DNA from: Ruminococcus bicirculans (ex Wegman et al. 2014)
GTDB taxonomy: Bacteria; Bacillota; Clostridia; Oscillospirales; Ruminococcaceae
Length of the DNA stretch: 64,000 nucleotides
Assembly: GCF_000723465.1 (NCBI RefSeq)
Contig: NZ_HF545616.1
Location: forward strand, 620,001 to 684,000
Reading direction: 5' to 3'
A program made the position numbers and the translations under genes. The notes below the pieces were generated by a model. The model was not told the origin of the DNA, made no database searches, and was given only the letters and a program-made list of their open reading frames with translations. Below, piece by piece: positions 17,275 through 27,125 of this stretch (within the stretch, counting starts at the first letter, position 1; every line of letters starts with the position of its first letter).

Positions 17275-18570
17275 TTGATAACAGCTATTAAACATGTTTG
17301 TTCTGAGCGTAATACTTGTTTTGTCTCTCCCAAAAGAGATTTTACTCGTTCGAGCAAGATCTCTCCTCAAGATATTTTTAAGTGCCTTTTAACAATGGAA
17401 AGTTCATCTCTTTCTCATGAACTCTTGAATTACTTTGACTATTCTACCAATATTCCAACTAAATCTGCCTTTGTTCAAGCTCGCGCAAAAATCAGATCTG
17501 AAGCTTTTGGCTCTCTGTTTGACAAATTTAATGCTCTTTCTTCTGAAATTAAGCTTTTTAAGGGTTTCAGTCTTCTTGCATGTGACGGTTCAGATATACA
17601 TATTCCGACAAATAAGAGCGATGCTGATTCGTTTATTTCTGGAAAGACTGGTTCTAAGCCATATAACATGCTACATCTCAATGCCTTGTATGATCTTTTA
17701 TCCCATATTTACACTGATGTTATTATACAGAAAAAGCACTGTTCTAATGAGCACAGCGCTCTTCTCTCCATGGCACAGCGCCATTTTATAGATCTTGAGC
17801 AAATCATTGTTATTGCTGACAGAGGTTATGAATCTTACAATACTTTTGCACATTTTAATGAAGCAGGTCAAAATTTTCTCATAAGGATCCGTGATTCCAA
17901 GAATTGTATTATGTCAGTTCTTGATCTGCCTGAGGGTGAGTTTGATAAGTTAATTACTTTCAAACTTGTTCGTAAGCAGACAAATGCTATCAAAAAGCAA
18001 TTGCTAAGCGATCCATACTTGAAGTTCATCTCTTCAAGCTGTACCTTTGATTTTGTTCCTTCAAAAAACAAAAAATCAGAGCCTACTGTTATTTATGAGT
18101 TGCCTGTACGGATTGTTCGCTTTAAAATATCAGATGACAGCTATGAAGTAATTGCTACAAATTTATCTGAAGATCTTTTTTTTTCTGATGACCTTAAAAT
18201 GCTTTACTCCATGCGTTGGGGCATTGAAACATCTTTCCGAGACCTTAAATACACCGTGGGGCTTAGATATTTTCACGCAAAAAAGACAGAGAGCATCCTT
18301 CAAGAAATTTATGCTCGGTTGATAATGTACAATTTTTCTGAACTTGCCGTTTCCAATACTGCCGTTCAGCCCAATGATAGAAAGTGGTCTTACAGGATCA
18401 ATTTCTCCCATGCTGTACATGTTTGCCGTAATTTCCTTTTAAAAAGGGTGCCTCTGTCTAGTGTTGAAGTTCTCATCGCAGCTGATATCCTTCCCATTCG
18501 CACTGGTAAGAACAATCCTCGTGCTCCTTCTCAAAAACACGCTGCATACTTCATTTACAGAATAGCATGA
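17275..18570 (+). CDS. IS4-family DDE transposase
   Basis: Transposase of an insertion sequence, moving its element by cut and paste. The RNase-H-like DDE residues are visible: Asp in LACDGSDIHIP (about residue 105), Asp in VIADRGYES (about 180) and the Y(2)R(3)E(6)K-type motif YSMRWGIETSFRDLKY (about 325). Length 431 fits the group. The frame has no ATG; the first usable codon is TTG at 17275 with a weak AAGAAAA region upstream, and the frame stays open a further 20 codons upstream to a TAG. So the start is uncertain, or the 5' end was altered. Terminal inverted repeats and target duplication were not identified by eye. The element separates the esterase and the C39-like peptidase genes. Confidence 0.85.
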   Translation: MITAIKHVCSERNTCFVSPKRDFTRSSKISPQDIFKCLLTMESSSLSHELLNYFDYSTNIPTKSAFVQARAKIRSEAFGSLFDKFNALSSEIKLFKGFSLLACDGSDIHIPTNKSDADSFISGKTGSKPYNMLHLNALYDLLSHIYTDVIIQKKHCSNEHSALLSMAQRHFIDLEQIIVIADRGYESYNTFAHFNEAGQNFLIRIRDSKNCIMSVLDLPEGEFDKLITFKLVRKQTNAIKKQLLSDPYLKFISSSCTFDFVPSKNKKSEPTVIYELPVRIVRFKISDDSYEVIATNLSEDLFFSDDLKMLYSMRWGIETSFRDLKYTVGLRYFHAKKTESILQEIYARLIMYNFSELAVSNTAVQPNDRKWSYRINFSHAVHVCRNFLLKRVPLSSVEVLIAADILPIRTGKNNPRAPSQKHAAYFIYRIA

Positions 18571-18585
18571 TTTTTTACCCTATAC

Positions 18586-18614
18586 TTGATTTTATGGAAA
18601 ATAAATGCTATACT
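18586..18614 (+). promoter_or_regulatory. Promoter of the C39-like peptidase gene
   Basis: TTGATT (18586-18591), 17-base spacer, TATACT (18609-18614), then a GGGGGA ribosome site at 18638-18643. Confidence 0.65.
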
Positions 18615-18650
18615 AATAAATGAAAACTCAATATATAGGGGGAAACAGTA

Positions 18651-20243
18651 ATGATGAAGAAAATTATCGCTTTTGTGGCTGCGCTGTCGCTTATGTCAAC
18701 GGGGTTTGCGCAGACCGCTTTTTCTGACAGCGAGGAAACTGCGGAAATCGTAACTTTCAGTGCTAAGGACAGCTCGGCTGACGATACGGAGGAGGTTTCG
18801 CTCCAAGCACCGATCGGTCTTAAGTCTGTGAACAATACTTCGTCCTCAAACACCTTCGCTTGGACGGCTGTTGACGGCGCAGAGGGCTATGAGGTGTATT
18901 ATTGGCGTTCGGGGGAGTTCGTGAAAATAGGTGAAACAGCTGATACTAAGTATACATACAGCAAAAAGTCTTCTGCTACCAAGTATATGTACAAGGTAAG
19001 GGCTTTTAAAACTGTCAATGATGAAAGAGTGTTTTCTGATTTGTCACAGCAGTTCACTACCTGCACATTGCCGTCGGCGGTGAAAATGGACTCCACTATC
19101 ACTTCAAAAAATTCTCTGAAACTGCGCTGGTCAAAGGTGTCAAAAGCCACAGGCTATAATGTTTATATGTATTCAAACGGCAAGTGGGTGCATTTGGCAG
19201 ATACCACAAAAACTGAGTTCACTATCGACAGGCTTGAAAGCGCAAAGCAGTATAGATTTAAAGTCAGAGCATATAGGATATTCAACGGCGTGACTTACAG
19301 CGGCTCATTCAGCAGCGAAAAGAAGTCTTACACAAATAAAACTGTCAAGACCACAAGATATGTGACGGTGTATCGTTCAAAGAACGATAATGTTGTTATC
19401 GGCAGTATCCCTGCAAACACTGTGCTTTCGCAGTTCGGCGCAGTACAGAATGGGCGTATCGACGTTAAAATGCCAAAGACAGGCAAGCATGGCTGGATAA
19501 ATGCTTCTTATGTTCAGCGTTACAATAATCTTGTGGTGGCTTGTATAAATCAGAACGGATATGTGGGCGGCTCGCCAATGCCAATGGGCTGTGAGGCGAC
19601 TTCTCTTGCCACAGTTTTAAACTACATAGGCTTTTCAACGAATAAGAATTATGTTTCAAACGCCTATATCCCACACGGCGCAGTTGGAACTGTAGACCCT
19701 AACTATGCTTATGCAGGCTCGCCTTATACTTACACAGGACCCGGAGTTTATGCGCCTGTTATTGCGCAGACGGCAAATAAGTTTCTGAAAGACAGGCATT
19801 TGCAGAATAACTATCAGATAGAGCTTTACACCGATTATATCACAGGCAAAAACGTCAACAAAGAAAAGATAAGCACCAGCAAGCTCGACCTTGGAAGCAC
19901 AAAGTCAGCTGGCGGACTTACCCCAGAGCAGATAAAGACCGAGATAGACAAGGGTCACCCTGTTATAGTGTGGATGGCGACAAACGGCAAGCCTATGTAT
20001 CTTCTGCAAAATTGGAAGCTTACAAGGGGACAGAGATACACCCAACCGGGCTCAGGCAGTTACAGCTTCTTGTGGTATGCGCCGCAGCACTGCCTTGTTA
20101 TAACAGGCTATGATGATGTCAGCGGAGATTTTATCTTCGGCGATGTGCTTACAGGCACAAAGAACAGACGCTTCTCGTACTCGAATTTCCAGAGCAGTTA
20201 TAACATTTTGGGCAGACAGAGCGTTGTGATCTATAAGAAATAA
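18651..20243 (+). CDS. Secreted C39-like cysteine peptidase with fibronectin III domains
   Basis: Exported protein of 530 residues. A signal peptide ends near residue 24. Two fibronectin type III-like domains follow (about 50-140 and 145-230, the second starting LPSAVKMDSTI), then an SH3-like stretch (about 235-290, TTRYVTVYRSKNDNVVIGSI) and a C39_2-type peptidase domain (295-530). The nucleophile is Cys in MGCEATSLATVLNYIGFS, and the His is in HCLVITGYDD, as in papain-fold C39_2 proteins; this family includes non-bacteriocin peptidases of unknown substrate. It has no transporter next to it, so a bacteriocin-processing role is unlikely. Own promoter and own terminator make it a single-gene unit. 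Confidence 0.85.
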   Translation: MMKKIIAFVAALSLMSTGFAQTAFSDSEETAEIVTFSAKDSSADDTEEVSLQAPIGLKSVNNTSSSNTFAWTAVDGAEGYEVYYWRSGEFVKIGETADTKYTYSKKSSATKYMYKVRAFKTVNDERVFSDLSQQFTTCTLPSAVKMDSTITSKNSLKLRWSKVSKATGYNVYMYSNGKWVHLADTTKTEFTIDRLESAKQYRFKVRAYRIFNGVTYSGSFSSEKKSYTNKTVKTTRYVTVYRSKNDNVVIGSIPANTVLSQFGAVQNGRIDVKMPKTGKHGWINASYVQRYNNLVVACINQNGYVGGSPMPMGCEATSLATVLNYIGFSTNKNYVSNAYIPHGAVGTVDPNYAYAGSPYTYTGPGVYAPVIAQTANKFLKDRHLQNNYQIELYTDYITGKNVNKEKISTSKLDLGSTKSAGGLTPEQIKTEIDKGHPVIVWMATNGKPMYLLQNWKLTRGQRYTQPGSGSYSFLWYAPQHCLVITGYDDVSGDFIFGDVLTGTKNRRFSYSNFQSSYNILGRQSVVIYKK

Positions 20244-20258
20244 TTTTGTATATTGAGC

Positions 20259-20298
20259 AAAACAGCGTATCGCAGGGTTTCCTGCGGTACGCTGTTTT
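20259..20298. terminator. Bidirectional terminator between two convergent surface-protein genes
   Basis: Eighteen-base arms AAAACAGCGTATCGCAGG (20259-20276) and its complement (20281-20298) with one wobble; A run on one side, T run on the other. An identical copy stands at 23512-23551. Confidence 0.9.
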
Positions 20299-20307
20299 CA
20301 TATGTAA

Positions 20308-23300
20308 TTACTTCTTTGTAGTAACACTCTTTGAAGCCGACCAAGCGCCGTAGTATTTCGTACCCTTTACAGTAGTATACGAGCGAACACGAACATAGTA
20401 CTTCTTTTTGCCCGAAAGCTTTGAAACAGTGGTCTTGTCTGTCTTGTTGCTTGTTATAGTAACTTTCTTTGCACTTGTAAACTTAGAGTTTGTAGCATAC
20501 TGAATTTCATATCCAGAAGCAGAGCCTTTCTGCGCCCAATCCACAAAGAAAGCCTTGCTCTTAGCTGTGAGCTTCTGTATCTCTTGCTTGGCAGGATTTA
20601 TCTTGAACGTCTTTGTGATAGTGCCTGTGTAAGAGCCTTTTCCTGCAATTTTTACTGTGGCAGTACCTATTTTCTTGTTGCTTGAATAGGAAACTGTATA
20701 GTCAGTGCCATTTTTCAGCGTTTTGCCGTTGTATTTAACAGTAATGCTCTGTGTAATATTCTTGCCCGTGTATGACTTATTTGAAATGCCCGAAACTGTG
20801 GCTTTCTTGAAGTTATTTTTGATTTTGAAGGTCTTTGAAACAGAACCTGTGTAGTTGCCCTTGCCCGTGATCTTTACAGTAGCTGTTCCGACCTTGGTGT
20901 TGTTTGAATAGGAAACTGTGTAATCTGTACTATTCTTCAAAGTTTTGCCGTTTAGCTTGACCGTTACACCAGGCTTCTTTGCCTTGCCATCATATGCGTA
21001 GGTCGAAGTTGAAAGTGTCACGCTTGCCTTTGAAATGCTAATTCTTGAAAGTGCAGGGATCTCGGCAGTTTCAAGCACCTTTTTGCAAACAGTACACTCT
21101 CTGTGCTTTGAGCCTTTAACTCCGATAGAAGCCGCCTTGTCGACTATCCAGCCGCTTGACTTGTGGCCTGTGGCTGGGATAGTTTCAGTGTAGCTGTCAC
21201 CGCATGAGCAGGTGTATGTTCTTGTACCACTTACTGTGCAGGTAGGCTGCTTTGTGATCCTATTTGTATAGCTGTGTTTGTGGTTTGGGTCATAGTTATA
21301 ATATCTTGTTGAGTTTGTTAAACACTCATTGAAATCAAGTATATTTATTTTCTCCCAATCGGCTTTTGAACCTTTATAGTAAACATTTTTCAAATTAGTG
21401 CAGTCATAAAATGCAAACATGCCAATGCTGTTTACACTTTTCGGAATCGTGATATTCTTTAATGTCTTACAATTAAAGAAAGATCTGTATGCGATCGTGT
21501 TAATAGTATCGGGAATTGTATAATCGGATCTGCTTGAATTAGCAGGATATTGCATTAATTGCGTCATTGCTTTGTCAAACCAAACACCGTCTTTAGAACA
21601 ATATTTTTGATTATCAGGATCGACATTTATGCTGATAAGGCTGTCACAAAAATAAAATGTATCAATCTCTATGTATTCAGTGCTTTTGGGGATTGTGACC
21701 GTAGTTAAACTTGAACATTCGGAAAATGTAGCACTTCCAATGTACTTTACGCTCTCTGGTATGTCTATGCTGACAAGACTTTTACAACGAGCAAAAGCAG
21801 AGGAAGGAATGTTGTCAATATTTGTTGGCATTTTTATATGTGTTAAATTTGTACAGCCAGAAAATGATGATGTTCCAATATATGTGACACTATCAGGAAT
21901 AATTATATCTGTTAGACTATCACAGTTTTCAAAAGCCCCATTTCCAATACTTGTGACGCTTCCAGGAATTGTATAGGATGATTGCTTAAGACCAAGTGGA
22001 TATATCAACAAAGCAGTTTTGTCTTTATTAAACAATACTCCTTCATCTGAAGAAAATGAAGTGTTATCATTGCTGACAGATATATCTGCAAGAGCGGTGC
22101 ATCCTTCGAAAGCATTATATGTAATGTTTGAAACACTATCAGGAATAAAAATATTTGTGAGTTTTTTACAGCCTGAAAATGATTTGTATTCAATGCTGTT
22201 TAATCCGTTAGACATTGTTATAGCCGAGAGATTCTCACAGCCCTTAAAAGCTTCATTTTCGATAGTTTTGACGTTTTCGGGAATAGTTATGCTTTCAAGA
22301 CTTTTACAGCAAAGAAAGGATTGTTCTGGAATGTTATCAATATTTGATGATAATTTGATATCTCTGAGAGCATAACAATTTAGGAAAGCGTACTTTTCAA
22401 TGCTTGTGATGCTATCAGGAATAACAACATTAGTAAGTGCTGAACAATCAGAAAATGCTTTTTCTCCAATAGTTTCAACACTGTCTGGAATATCGATTTT
22501 TTTCATACCTGAACAGCTTGAAAATGCAGATTTTTCAATTCTGACAACTCCATTTGGAATAATAACATTATCGAGATTTGTACAAGAAAAAAATGCTTCT
22601 TCTGGAATAGTTGTAAGGTTTGCTGACAGGGTAATATCACTGAGACTTGTACAGTAAAAGAACATGGATTTTCCTAAACTTGTAACACTATCAGGTATTA
22701 TTATACTTTTTAATGCGGGGCATTCAGAAAATGCGAGATCTCCAATGCTTGTGACCCCGTCTGGGATAGTTATATTTTCAAGATACAAGCATCTTGTAAA
22801 TGTGTTATCCTCAACACAAGTGATAGTGTCAGGTAGTGTTAGGTTTTTGATGCTTGTTGCCGAGAATGCATTTTTTCCGATACTCTTAACACCATTTTTT
22901 ATATCTATTTTTTTAAGAGTATTACAATCTTCAAAAGCAGACGCTCCTATAATTACAACACTTTGTGGTATATCTATGCTTTCGAGGCAGGTGCAACCAT
23001 GGAAAGCATAAGTCCCGATACTTGTTAGACCATTTGGTAAGGTCACATTTTTGAGTATATCACAATTTTCAAATGCGTTGTTTTCGATTTTTTTTACTCC
23101 GTTTGGGATCTTAATACTTTCTAGCTTCCTATTTGAATAAAAAGCACGATTGCCTATACTTGTTACCTGTTTACCATTTATATATGCAGGGATAGTCAGA
23201 TTTTCGGTTTTTCCTGTATATTTGGTAATCGCTATGGTACCGTCATTCAAAACACTATACTGGAAATCACCATAGGTGTCTGCACTAGCTGATATGACAA

Positions 23301-23391
23301 CTCCGATTTCCGTGGCTTGTTCTGCAATAGGCAAAACAGTGCTACTAAAAGTGATCGCAAAGGCAGCAACACAAGCTAAAATTTTTTTCAT
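20308..23391 (-). CDS. BspA-like secreted leucine-rich repeat protein
   Basis: Exported protein of 1027 residues. Signal peptide (1-25), a short domain with GDFQYSVLNDGTIAITKYTG, then about 22 LRR_5/BspA-type repeats of about 23 residues (roughly 80-640; unit pattern: IxIPDSVTSIGxxAFxxCxxL). Such domains act in adhesion or protein binding at the surface. After them comes a HxH-type Cys module with CSCGDSYTETIPATGHKSSG and CTVCKK (about 690-760), two Ig-like units with YDGKAKKPGVTVKLNGK and TLKNGTDYTVSYSS, and a C-terminal fibronectin-like domain beginning INPAKQEIQKL. The last part is shared with the next two large proteins. A GGGAGTG ribosome site and promoter precede the ATG. No sorting signal, so anchoring is unclear. 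Confidence 0.88.
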   Translation of the reverse strand: MKKILACVAAFAITFSSTVLPIAEQATEIGVVISASADTYGDFQYSVLNDGTIAITKYTGKTENLTIPAYINGKQVTSIGNRAFYSNRKLESIKIPNGVKKIENNAFENCDILKNVTLPNGLTSIGTYAFHGCTCLESIDIPQSVVIIGASAFEDCNTLKKIDIKNGVKSIGKNAFSATSIKNLTLPDTITCVEDNTFTRCLYLENITIPDGVTSIGDLAFSECPALKSIIIPDSVTSLGKSMFFYCTSLSDITLSANLTTIPEEAFFSCTNLDNVIIPNGVVRIEKSAFSSCSGMKKIDIPDSVETIGEKAFSDCSALTNVVIPDSITSIEKYAFLNCYALRDIKLSSNIDNIPEQSFLCCKSLESITIPENVKTIENEAFKGCENLSAITMSNGLNSIEYKSFSGCKKLTNIFIPDSVSNITYNAFEGCTALADISVSNDNTSFSSDEGVLFNKDKTALLIYPLGLKQSSYTIPGSVTSIGNGAFENCDSLTDIIIPDSVTYIGTSSFSGCTNLTHIKMPTNIDNIPSSAFARCKSLVSIDIPESVKYIGSATFSECSSLTTVTIPKSTEYIEIDTFYFCDSLISINVDPDNQKYCSKDGVWFDKAMTQLMQYPANSSRSDYTIPDTINTIAYRSFFNCKTLKNITIPKSVNSIGMFAFYDCTNLKNVYYKGSKADWEKINILDFNECLTNSTRYYNYDPNHKHSYTNRITKQPTCTVSGTRTYTCSCGDSYTETIPATGHKSSGWIVDKAASIGVKGSKHRECTVCKKVLETAEIPALSRISISKASVTLSTSTYAYDGKAKKPGVTVKLNGKTLKNSTDYTVSYSNNTKVGTATVKITGKGNYTGSVSKTFKIKNNFKKATVSGISNKSYTGKNITQSITVKYNGKTLKNGTDYTVSYSSNKKIGTATVKIAGKGSYTGTITKTFKINPAKQEIQKLTAKSKAFFVDWAQKGSASGYEIQYATNSKFTSAKKVTITSNKTDKTTVSKLSGKKKYYVRVRSYTTVKGTKYYGAWSASKSVTTKK

Positions 23392-23440
23392 ACATAATCA
23401 CTCCCACGTATTTTATTTTTTTGAAAAAGATTATAACATC

Positions 23441-23469
23441 ATGATAACACTTTCTGCAATAAATGTCAA
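23441..23469 (-). promoter_or_regulatory. Promoter of the LRR protein gene
   Basis: Minus strand TTGACA (23464-23469), 17 bases, TATCAT (23441-23446). A TATAAT further downstream (23431-23436 area) could be an alternative -10. Confidence 0.6.
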
Positions 23470-23511
23470 TATTGGAAATGTAATCTAAGCGAATTATAAA
23501 GTTAGTGAACA

Positions 23512-23551
23512 AAAACAGCGTATCGCAGGGTTTCCTGCGGTACGCTGTTTT
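23512..23551 (-). terminator. Terminator of the Ig-like surface protein, copy of 20259-20298
   Basis: Same hairpin, base for base, as the terminator 3.25 kb away, again 10 bases after the stop codon of a gene with the same last codons. Confidence 0.9.
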
Positions 23552-23560
23552 CATATGTAA

Positions 23561-26500
23561 TTACTTCTTTGTAGTAACACTCTTTGAAGCTGACCAAGCA
23601 CCGTAGTACTTCGTACCCTTTACAGTAGTATACGAGCGAACACGAACATAGTATTTCTTTTTGCCCGAAAGCTTTGAAACAGTGGTCTTGTCGGTCTTTT
23701 TATTTGTTATTGTGACTTTCTTTGCACTTGTAAACTTAGAGTTGGTAGCGTACTGAATCTCATATCCAGTAGCAGAGCCTTTCTGTGCCCAGTCCACAAA
23801 GAAAGCCTTGCTCTTAGCCGTGAGCTTCTGTATCTCCTGCTTGGCAGGATTTATCTTGAACGTCTTTGTGACAGTGCCTGAGTAATTGCCCTTGCCTTTG
23901 ATAGTGACCTTTGCCGTGCCGACTTTTGTGTTGTTTGAATAGGTCACGCTGTAATCTGTACCATTCTTCAAAGTTTTGCCGTTTAGCTTGACCGTTACAC
24001 CAGGCTTCTTTGCCTTGCCGTCATAAGCGTAGGTCGAAGTGGAAAGTGTAACGCTTGCCTTTGAAATGCTAATTCTTGAAAGTGCAGGGATCTCAGCCGT
24101 TTCAAGAACTTTCTTGCAGACTGTACATTCCTTGTGTTTTGAGCCTTTAACTCCGATAGAAGCCGCCTTGTCAGTTATCCAACCGCTTGACTTGTGACCT
24201 GTGGCTGGGATAGTTTCGGTGTAGGAGTCACCGCATGAGCAGGTGTATTTTACTGTGCCTGCGGTGGTGCAGGTGGCATTGCTGAGAACTGTTTTTGTAT
24301 AGCTGTGTTCATGATAATCGTCAAGCGCAAATGGTGAGAGCTTGTAAAGGGTCGGTGCTGAATTATTTGTGACATACCATTTTACCATGCCGTCACTGCA
24401 TACAACAGGTTGACAATCTGAAAGTCCGAAGGAGTGAGAAATGGCTTTGGTAACAGTTTTGCCGTTTGAGTCAACTGTCATTGTCTTTGTGGCGGTCTTG
24501 CCTGTGGAACTGTTGTATTCTTCCCACATAACAAGGAACAGATTGTCATTTATCTTTATAAGCTGAGGGGTGCGGCAGGTCACTTTACTTGATGTGCCGT
24601 AGTTTGTGAGGGCAATGTTCTGTGTGCCGTTGAAAAGCTCGTCTGTGACGCTTATGTAAACATTTCTTGTCTTACAACTGCTTGAAACGTCTTTTGCATA
24701 GGCTATCAGACAGTTTCCGCTGCCAAGCTCAAAACCGCCTATTGAAGCGCCCGTGTAGTTGCTTTTGTTCATATCGAACTTAACAGGGATAGAAACGCTC
24801 ACGGCTGTTGATTTTCCGTCAGCCTTATATTTTGTGAGAGTAATGCCGTTTACAGAAAGGTAGGAGCCGTTCATTGTGTAGTTGCTTGATTCTGAGTGGT
24901 CAACTCTGTAGATGTATTTTCCGCTTTCGTCAGCTTTGATGAATTGGTTGAATGAGTGGCTAACATAGCCGTCTGTAAGATTTGAAACGTCATACATTGA
25001 GTCGGTCAGGGACATGGAGGATTCGTCAATGGTGAAAAGCATATTTGCCTGATGATTTATGCCGTCACTGTCAGCATACATCTCATGGCAGGTGTAAACA
25101 TAAAGCTTTCCACCCGCTTCTTCCATTCTCAGTGAGCCTGCCGAGAACGGCTTTGTTGTATTGACACCTGAGATACTGCATGAATTTACCTTGCTCCAGC
25201 TCTTGGTGTATTTGACTACTCTTACAACTTCCTTGCTGTCGCTTTCGAAAGTGTTGTTCTGACCGAACACGAGATAGTTATAGTCTTTTCCTGAATAAAA
25301 GCCACCAAATAGGTTAAGCTCTTTTGAAATAGTGCGTTGTGATATAAGCTTATTGCCGTCTGCGGAATAGTTTTCTACCACAATGCCGCTTGATGTGTTT
25401 TCAAGCCTTGTGAGCGTTCCGTCGCTGTTTTGTACAAGATAAGAGTTTGTGACCGATGACCATGTGTTGTAATGGTTATCTGAAGCATTGTCTGTTGTAC
25501 GTCCGCTGAGTATAGTGGCAGAGCCTTTTGTGTCGCTATCCATAGGCGTAACTGTCACTGTACAGCTTGCTTTCACACTGTTGTCGGTGGTAGCGGTTAT
25601 TGTGCATACGCCTGCCTTGTTTCCGTACACCTTGCCGTCTTTTGTAACCGAAGCCACAGAATTATCACTGCTTGACCATGTGAAGCCGTAGTCTATATCG
25701 GAATTGCTTCTTGCAGAAAGTTTAAGGCTGTTGCCCGTTTTGAGCGTGGCAGAAGAATTTGAAATCGTAACACTGCTAGGCTTTTTCCAAGCAATATTCT
25801 CTGAGTAGAAATTGCCGTCAGTATCACGCTCTATGGCTGTCACAGTGCCGTTCGTATAATACAAAGCGAAAACAGGATAAGCTGTTTTATATGAAGCCAC
25901 CTGCTTGAAATCGCTGTTGAACTCCATAAGAGTGTTGTTGTTTACATACATGATAGTGCTGTCATTTTCGCTGTTGTATACAGTTCTTGTTCCAACGCTG
26001 TTGTAGAGATCATTTTTGTTTTCATGTTCCGCTCTTGAAACGCTTCCAAAGAGAGATAATGTATTATCTGTTGATGTATGAAATTTGGCAGATTCCACGA
26101 TGTTTACAGTGCCGCTTGCAGAAGAAGTCCACGCAAGCTTGCCGTTGTCAAGCATTTGTGCGTTGTCATAATGATAATCGTAATATTTCTGATAGAAATA
26201 GTCGATAGATTTATCAGACACGGTTATTTTGTTATTTGAAATATTTCCAAAGCCAAGGGCGTTCATTTTGTGAGTATAGCCCCAATAAACGTAATCAGCG
26301 TTTCTTTCAAAATAGAAGTTTCCGTTTGTGCTGTCAAAGCCTGAGAACTTTGTTATGGCAACTTCGGTGCTGCAGGAGGACAGCTTATTTCCGTTTGAGT
26401 CCAGCAGAAATAGATTATCGCCTTTTTCAGCACCGCTGCTGTCTGTTACATAGTAATATATCCTGCCGTTATCGTCAACGCCAAAACAGTTTGGGTAATT

Positions 26501-26992
26501 TAAAATACCATTGGGGGTATACTTGCTCACATTAACGCTTTTGGTCACCTTTTCCGTATCGGTGTCAAAGGTCTTTATGTAATAAGAATATGACGAGCCC
26601 TTCACGCTGGAATTGTATGTGCTGGTATCTCTTTCGATATAATAGATCTTGGAGTTATTTGCATATACATTTATAATGTCACCAAGCGTTGCTACAGTTC
26701 TCACGGAGTTGTTGGAAAAGCTATAGAATTTAATTAGCTTCTTGTAGTTTTCCACAGTATAATAGTATAGTCCGTTTTCAGTGGCAGAAACCACGTTTAC
26801 GAAAACCTGATCGGAACTGTTAAAAGTCAGAAAATCTGACGGCATTTTTACGGCGCCGTTTGCAGAATAAGCCTGAGCTGATATAGCGGTGTTCCCAAAT
26901 ATGCCGTTAATGCTTTCTTGAAGCGGAAGCAGTGCGGCAGAAGCTGTTATAACAAAAGCTGTAAGTCCTGCGGTGATTTTTTTAGTCAACAT
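23561..26992 (-). CDS. Large secreted protein with Big2 and fibronectin-like domains
   Basis: Exported protein of 1143 residues. Signal peptide (about 1-42, ending ISAQAYS). Residues 45-410 and 500-880 are rich in short beta repeats (YYYTVENYKKLIKFY, GRIYYYVTD) and look like a propeller-type domain split by a Big2 Ig-like domain (about 410-490, ATLKTGNSLKLSARSN and NKAGVCTITATTDNSV). The C-terminus repeats that of the LRR protein: the Cys module CSCGDSYTETIPATGH, one YDGKAKKPGVTVKLNGK unit and the fibronectin-like end. I do not know the ligand. Promoter TTGAAA-N17-TATAAT and GAGGGA ribosome site are upstream. It probably binds carbohydrate or protein at the cell surface. Confidence 0.82.
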   Translation of the reverse strand: MLTKKITAGLTAFVITASAALLPLQESINGIFGNTAISAQAYSANGAVKMPSDFLTFNSSDQVFVNVVSATENGLYYYTVENYKKLIKFYSFSNNSVRTVATLGDIINVYANNSKIYYIERDTSTYNSSVKGSSYSYYIKTFDTDTEKVTKSVNVSKYTPNGILNYPNCFGVDDNGRIYYYVTDSSGAEKGDNLFLLDSNGNKLSSCSTEVAITKFSGFDSTNGNFYFERNADYVYWGYTHKMNALGFGNISNNKITVSDKSIDYFYQKYYDYHYDNAQMLDNGKLAWTSSASGTVNIVESAKFHTSTDNTLSLFGSVSRAEHENKNDLYNSVGTRTVYNSENDSTIMYVNNNTLMEFNSDFKQVASYKTAYPVFALYYTNGTVTAIERDTDGNFYSENIAWKKPSSVTISNSSATLKTGNSLKLSARSNSDIDYGFTWSSSDNSVASVTKDGKVYGNKAGVCTITATTDNSVKASCTVTVTPMDSDTKGSATILSGRTTDNASDNHYNTWSSVTNSYLVQNSDGTLTRLENTSSGIVVENYSADGNKLISQRTISKELNLFGGFYSGKDYNYLVFGQNNTFESDSKEVVRVVKYTKSWSKVNSCSISGVNTTKPFSAGSLRMEEAGGKLYVYTCHEMYADSDGINHQANMLFTIDESSMSLTDSMYDVSNLTDGYVSHSFNQFIKADESGKYIYRVDHSESSNYTMNGSYLSVNGITLTKYKADGKSTAVSVSIPVKFDMNKSNYTGASIGGFELGSGNCLIAYAKDVSSSCKTRNVYISVTDELFNGTQNIALTNYGTSSKVTCRTPQLIKINDNLFLVMWEEYNSSTGKTATKTMTVDSNGKTVTKAISHSFGLSDCQPVVCSDGMVKWYVTNNSAPTLYKLSPFALDDYHEHSYTKTVLSNATCTTAGTVKYTCSCGDSYTETIPATGHKSSGWITDKAASIGVKGSKHKECTVCKKVLETAEIPALSRISISKASVTLSTSTYAYDGKAKKPGVTVKLNGKTLKNGTDYSVTYSNNTKVGTAKVTIKGKGNYSGTVTKTFKINPAKQEIQKLTAKSKAFFVDWAQKGSATGYEIQYATNSKFTSAKKVTITNKKTDKTTVSKLSGKKKYYVRVRSYTTVKGTKYYGAWSASKSVTTKK

Positions 26993-27037
26993 ATTTATCC
27001 CTCTTTACTATGATCTTTACCCCGACCCTATGTGTAT

Positions 27038-27066
27038 ATTATACTACTTTTTTTGCCTGATTTCAA
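27038..27066 (-). promoter_or_regulatory. Promoter of the Big2 surface protein gene
   Basis: Minus strand TTGAAA (27061-27066), 17 bases, TATAAT (27038-27043). Confidence 0.7.
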
Positions 27067-27068
27067 GT

Positions 27069-27107
27069 AAAAAGCTCCGCCACAGCGAATGCCACGGCGG
27101 AGTTTTT
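27069..27107 (-). terminator. Terminator of the serine recombinase gene
   Basis: Minus strand: AAAAACTCCGCC-like arms (GGCGGAG at 27096-27102 with CTCCGCC at 27075-27081), one bulge, T run at the end. It separates the mobile gene from the promoter of the next surface gene. Confidence 0.75.
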
Positions 27108-27125
27108 AGGACTTTTTGGGAGAAA

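Noticed and set aside
18651-20243. Bacteriocin-processing role for the C39-like protein
   Set aside because: No ABC transporter, no leader-peptide gene, and the protein has a signal peptide and fibronectin domains.
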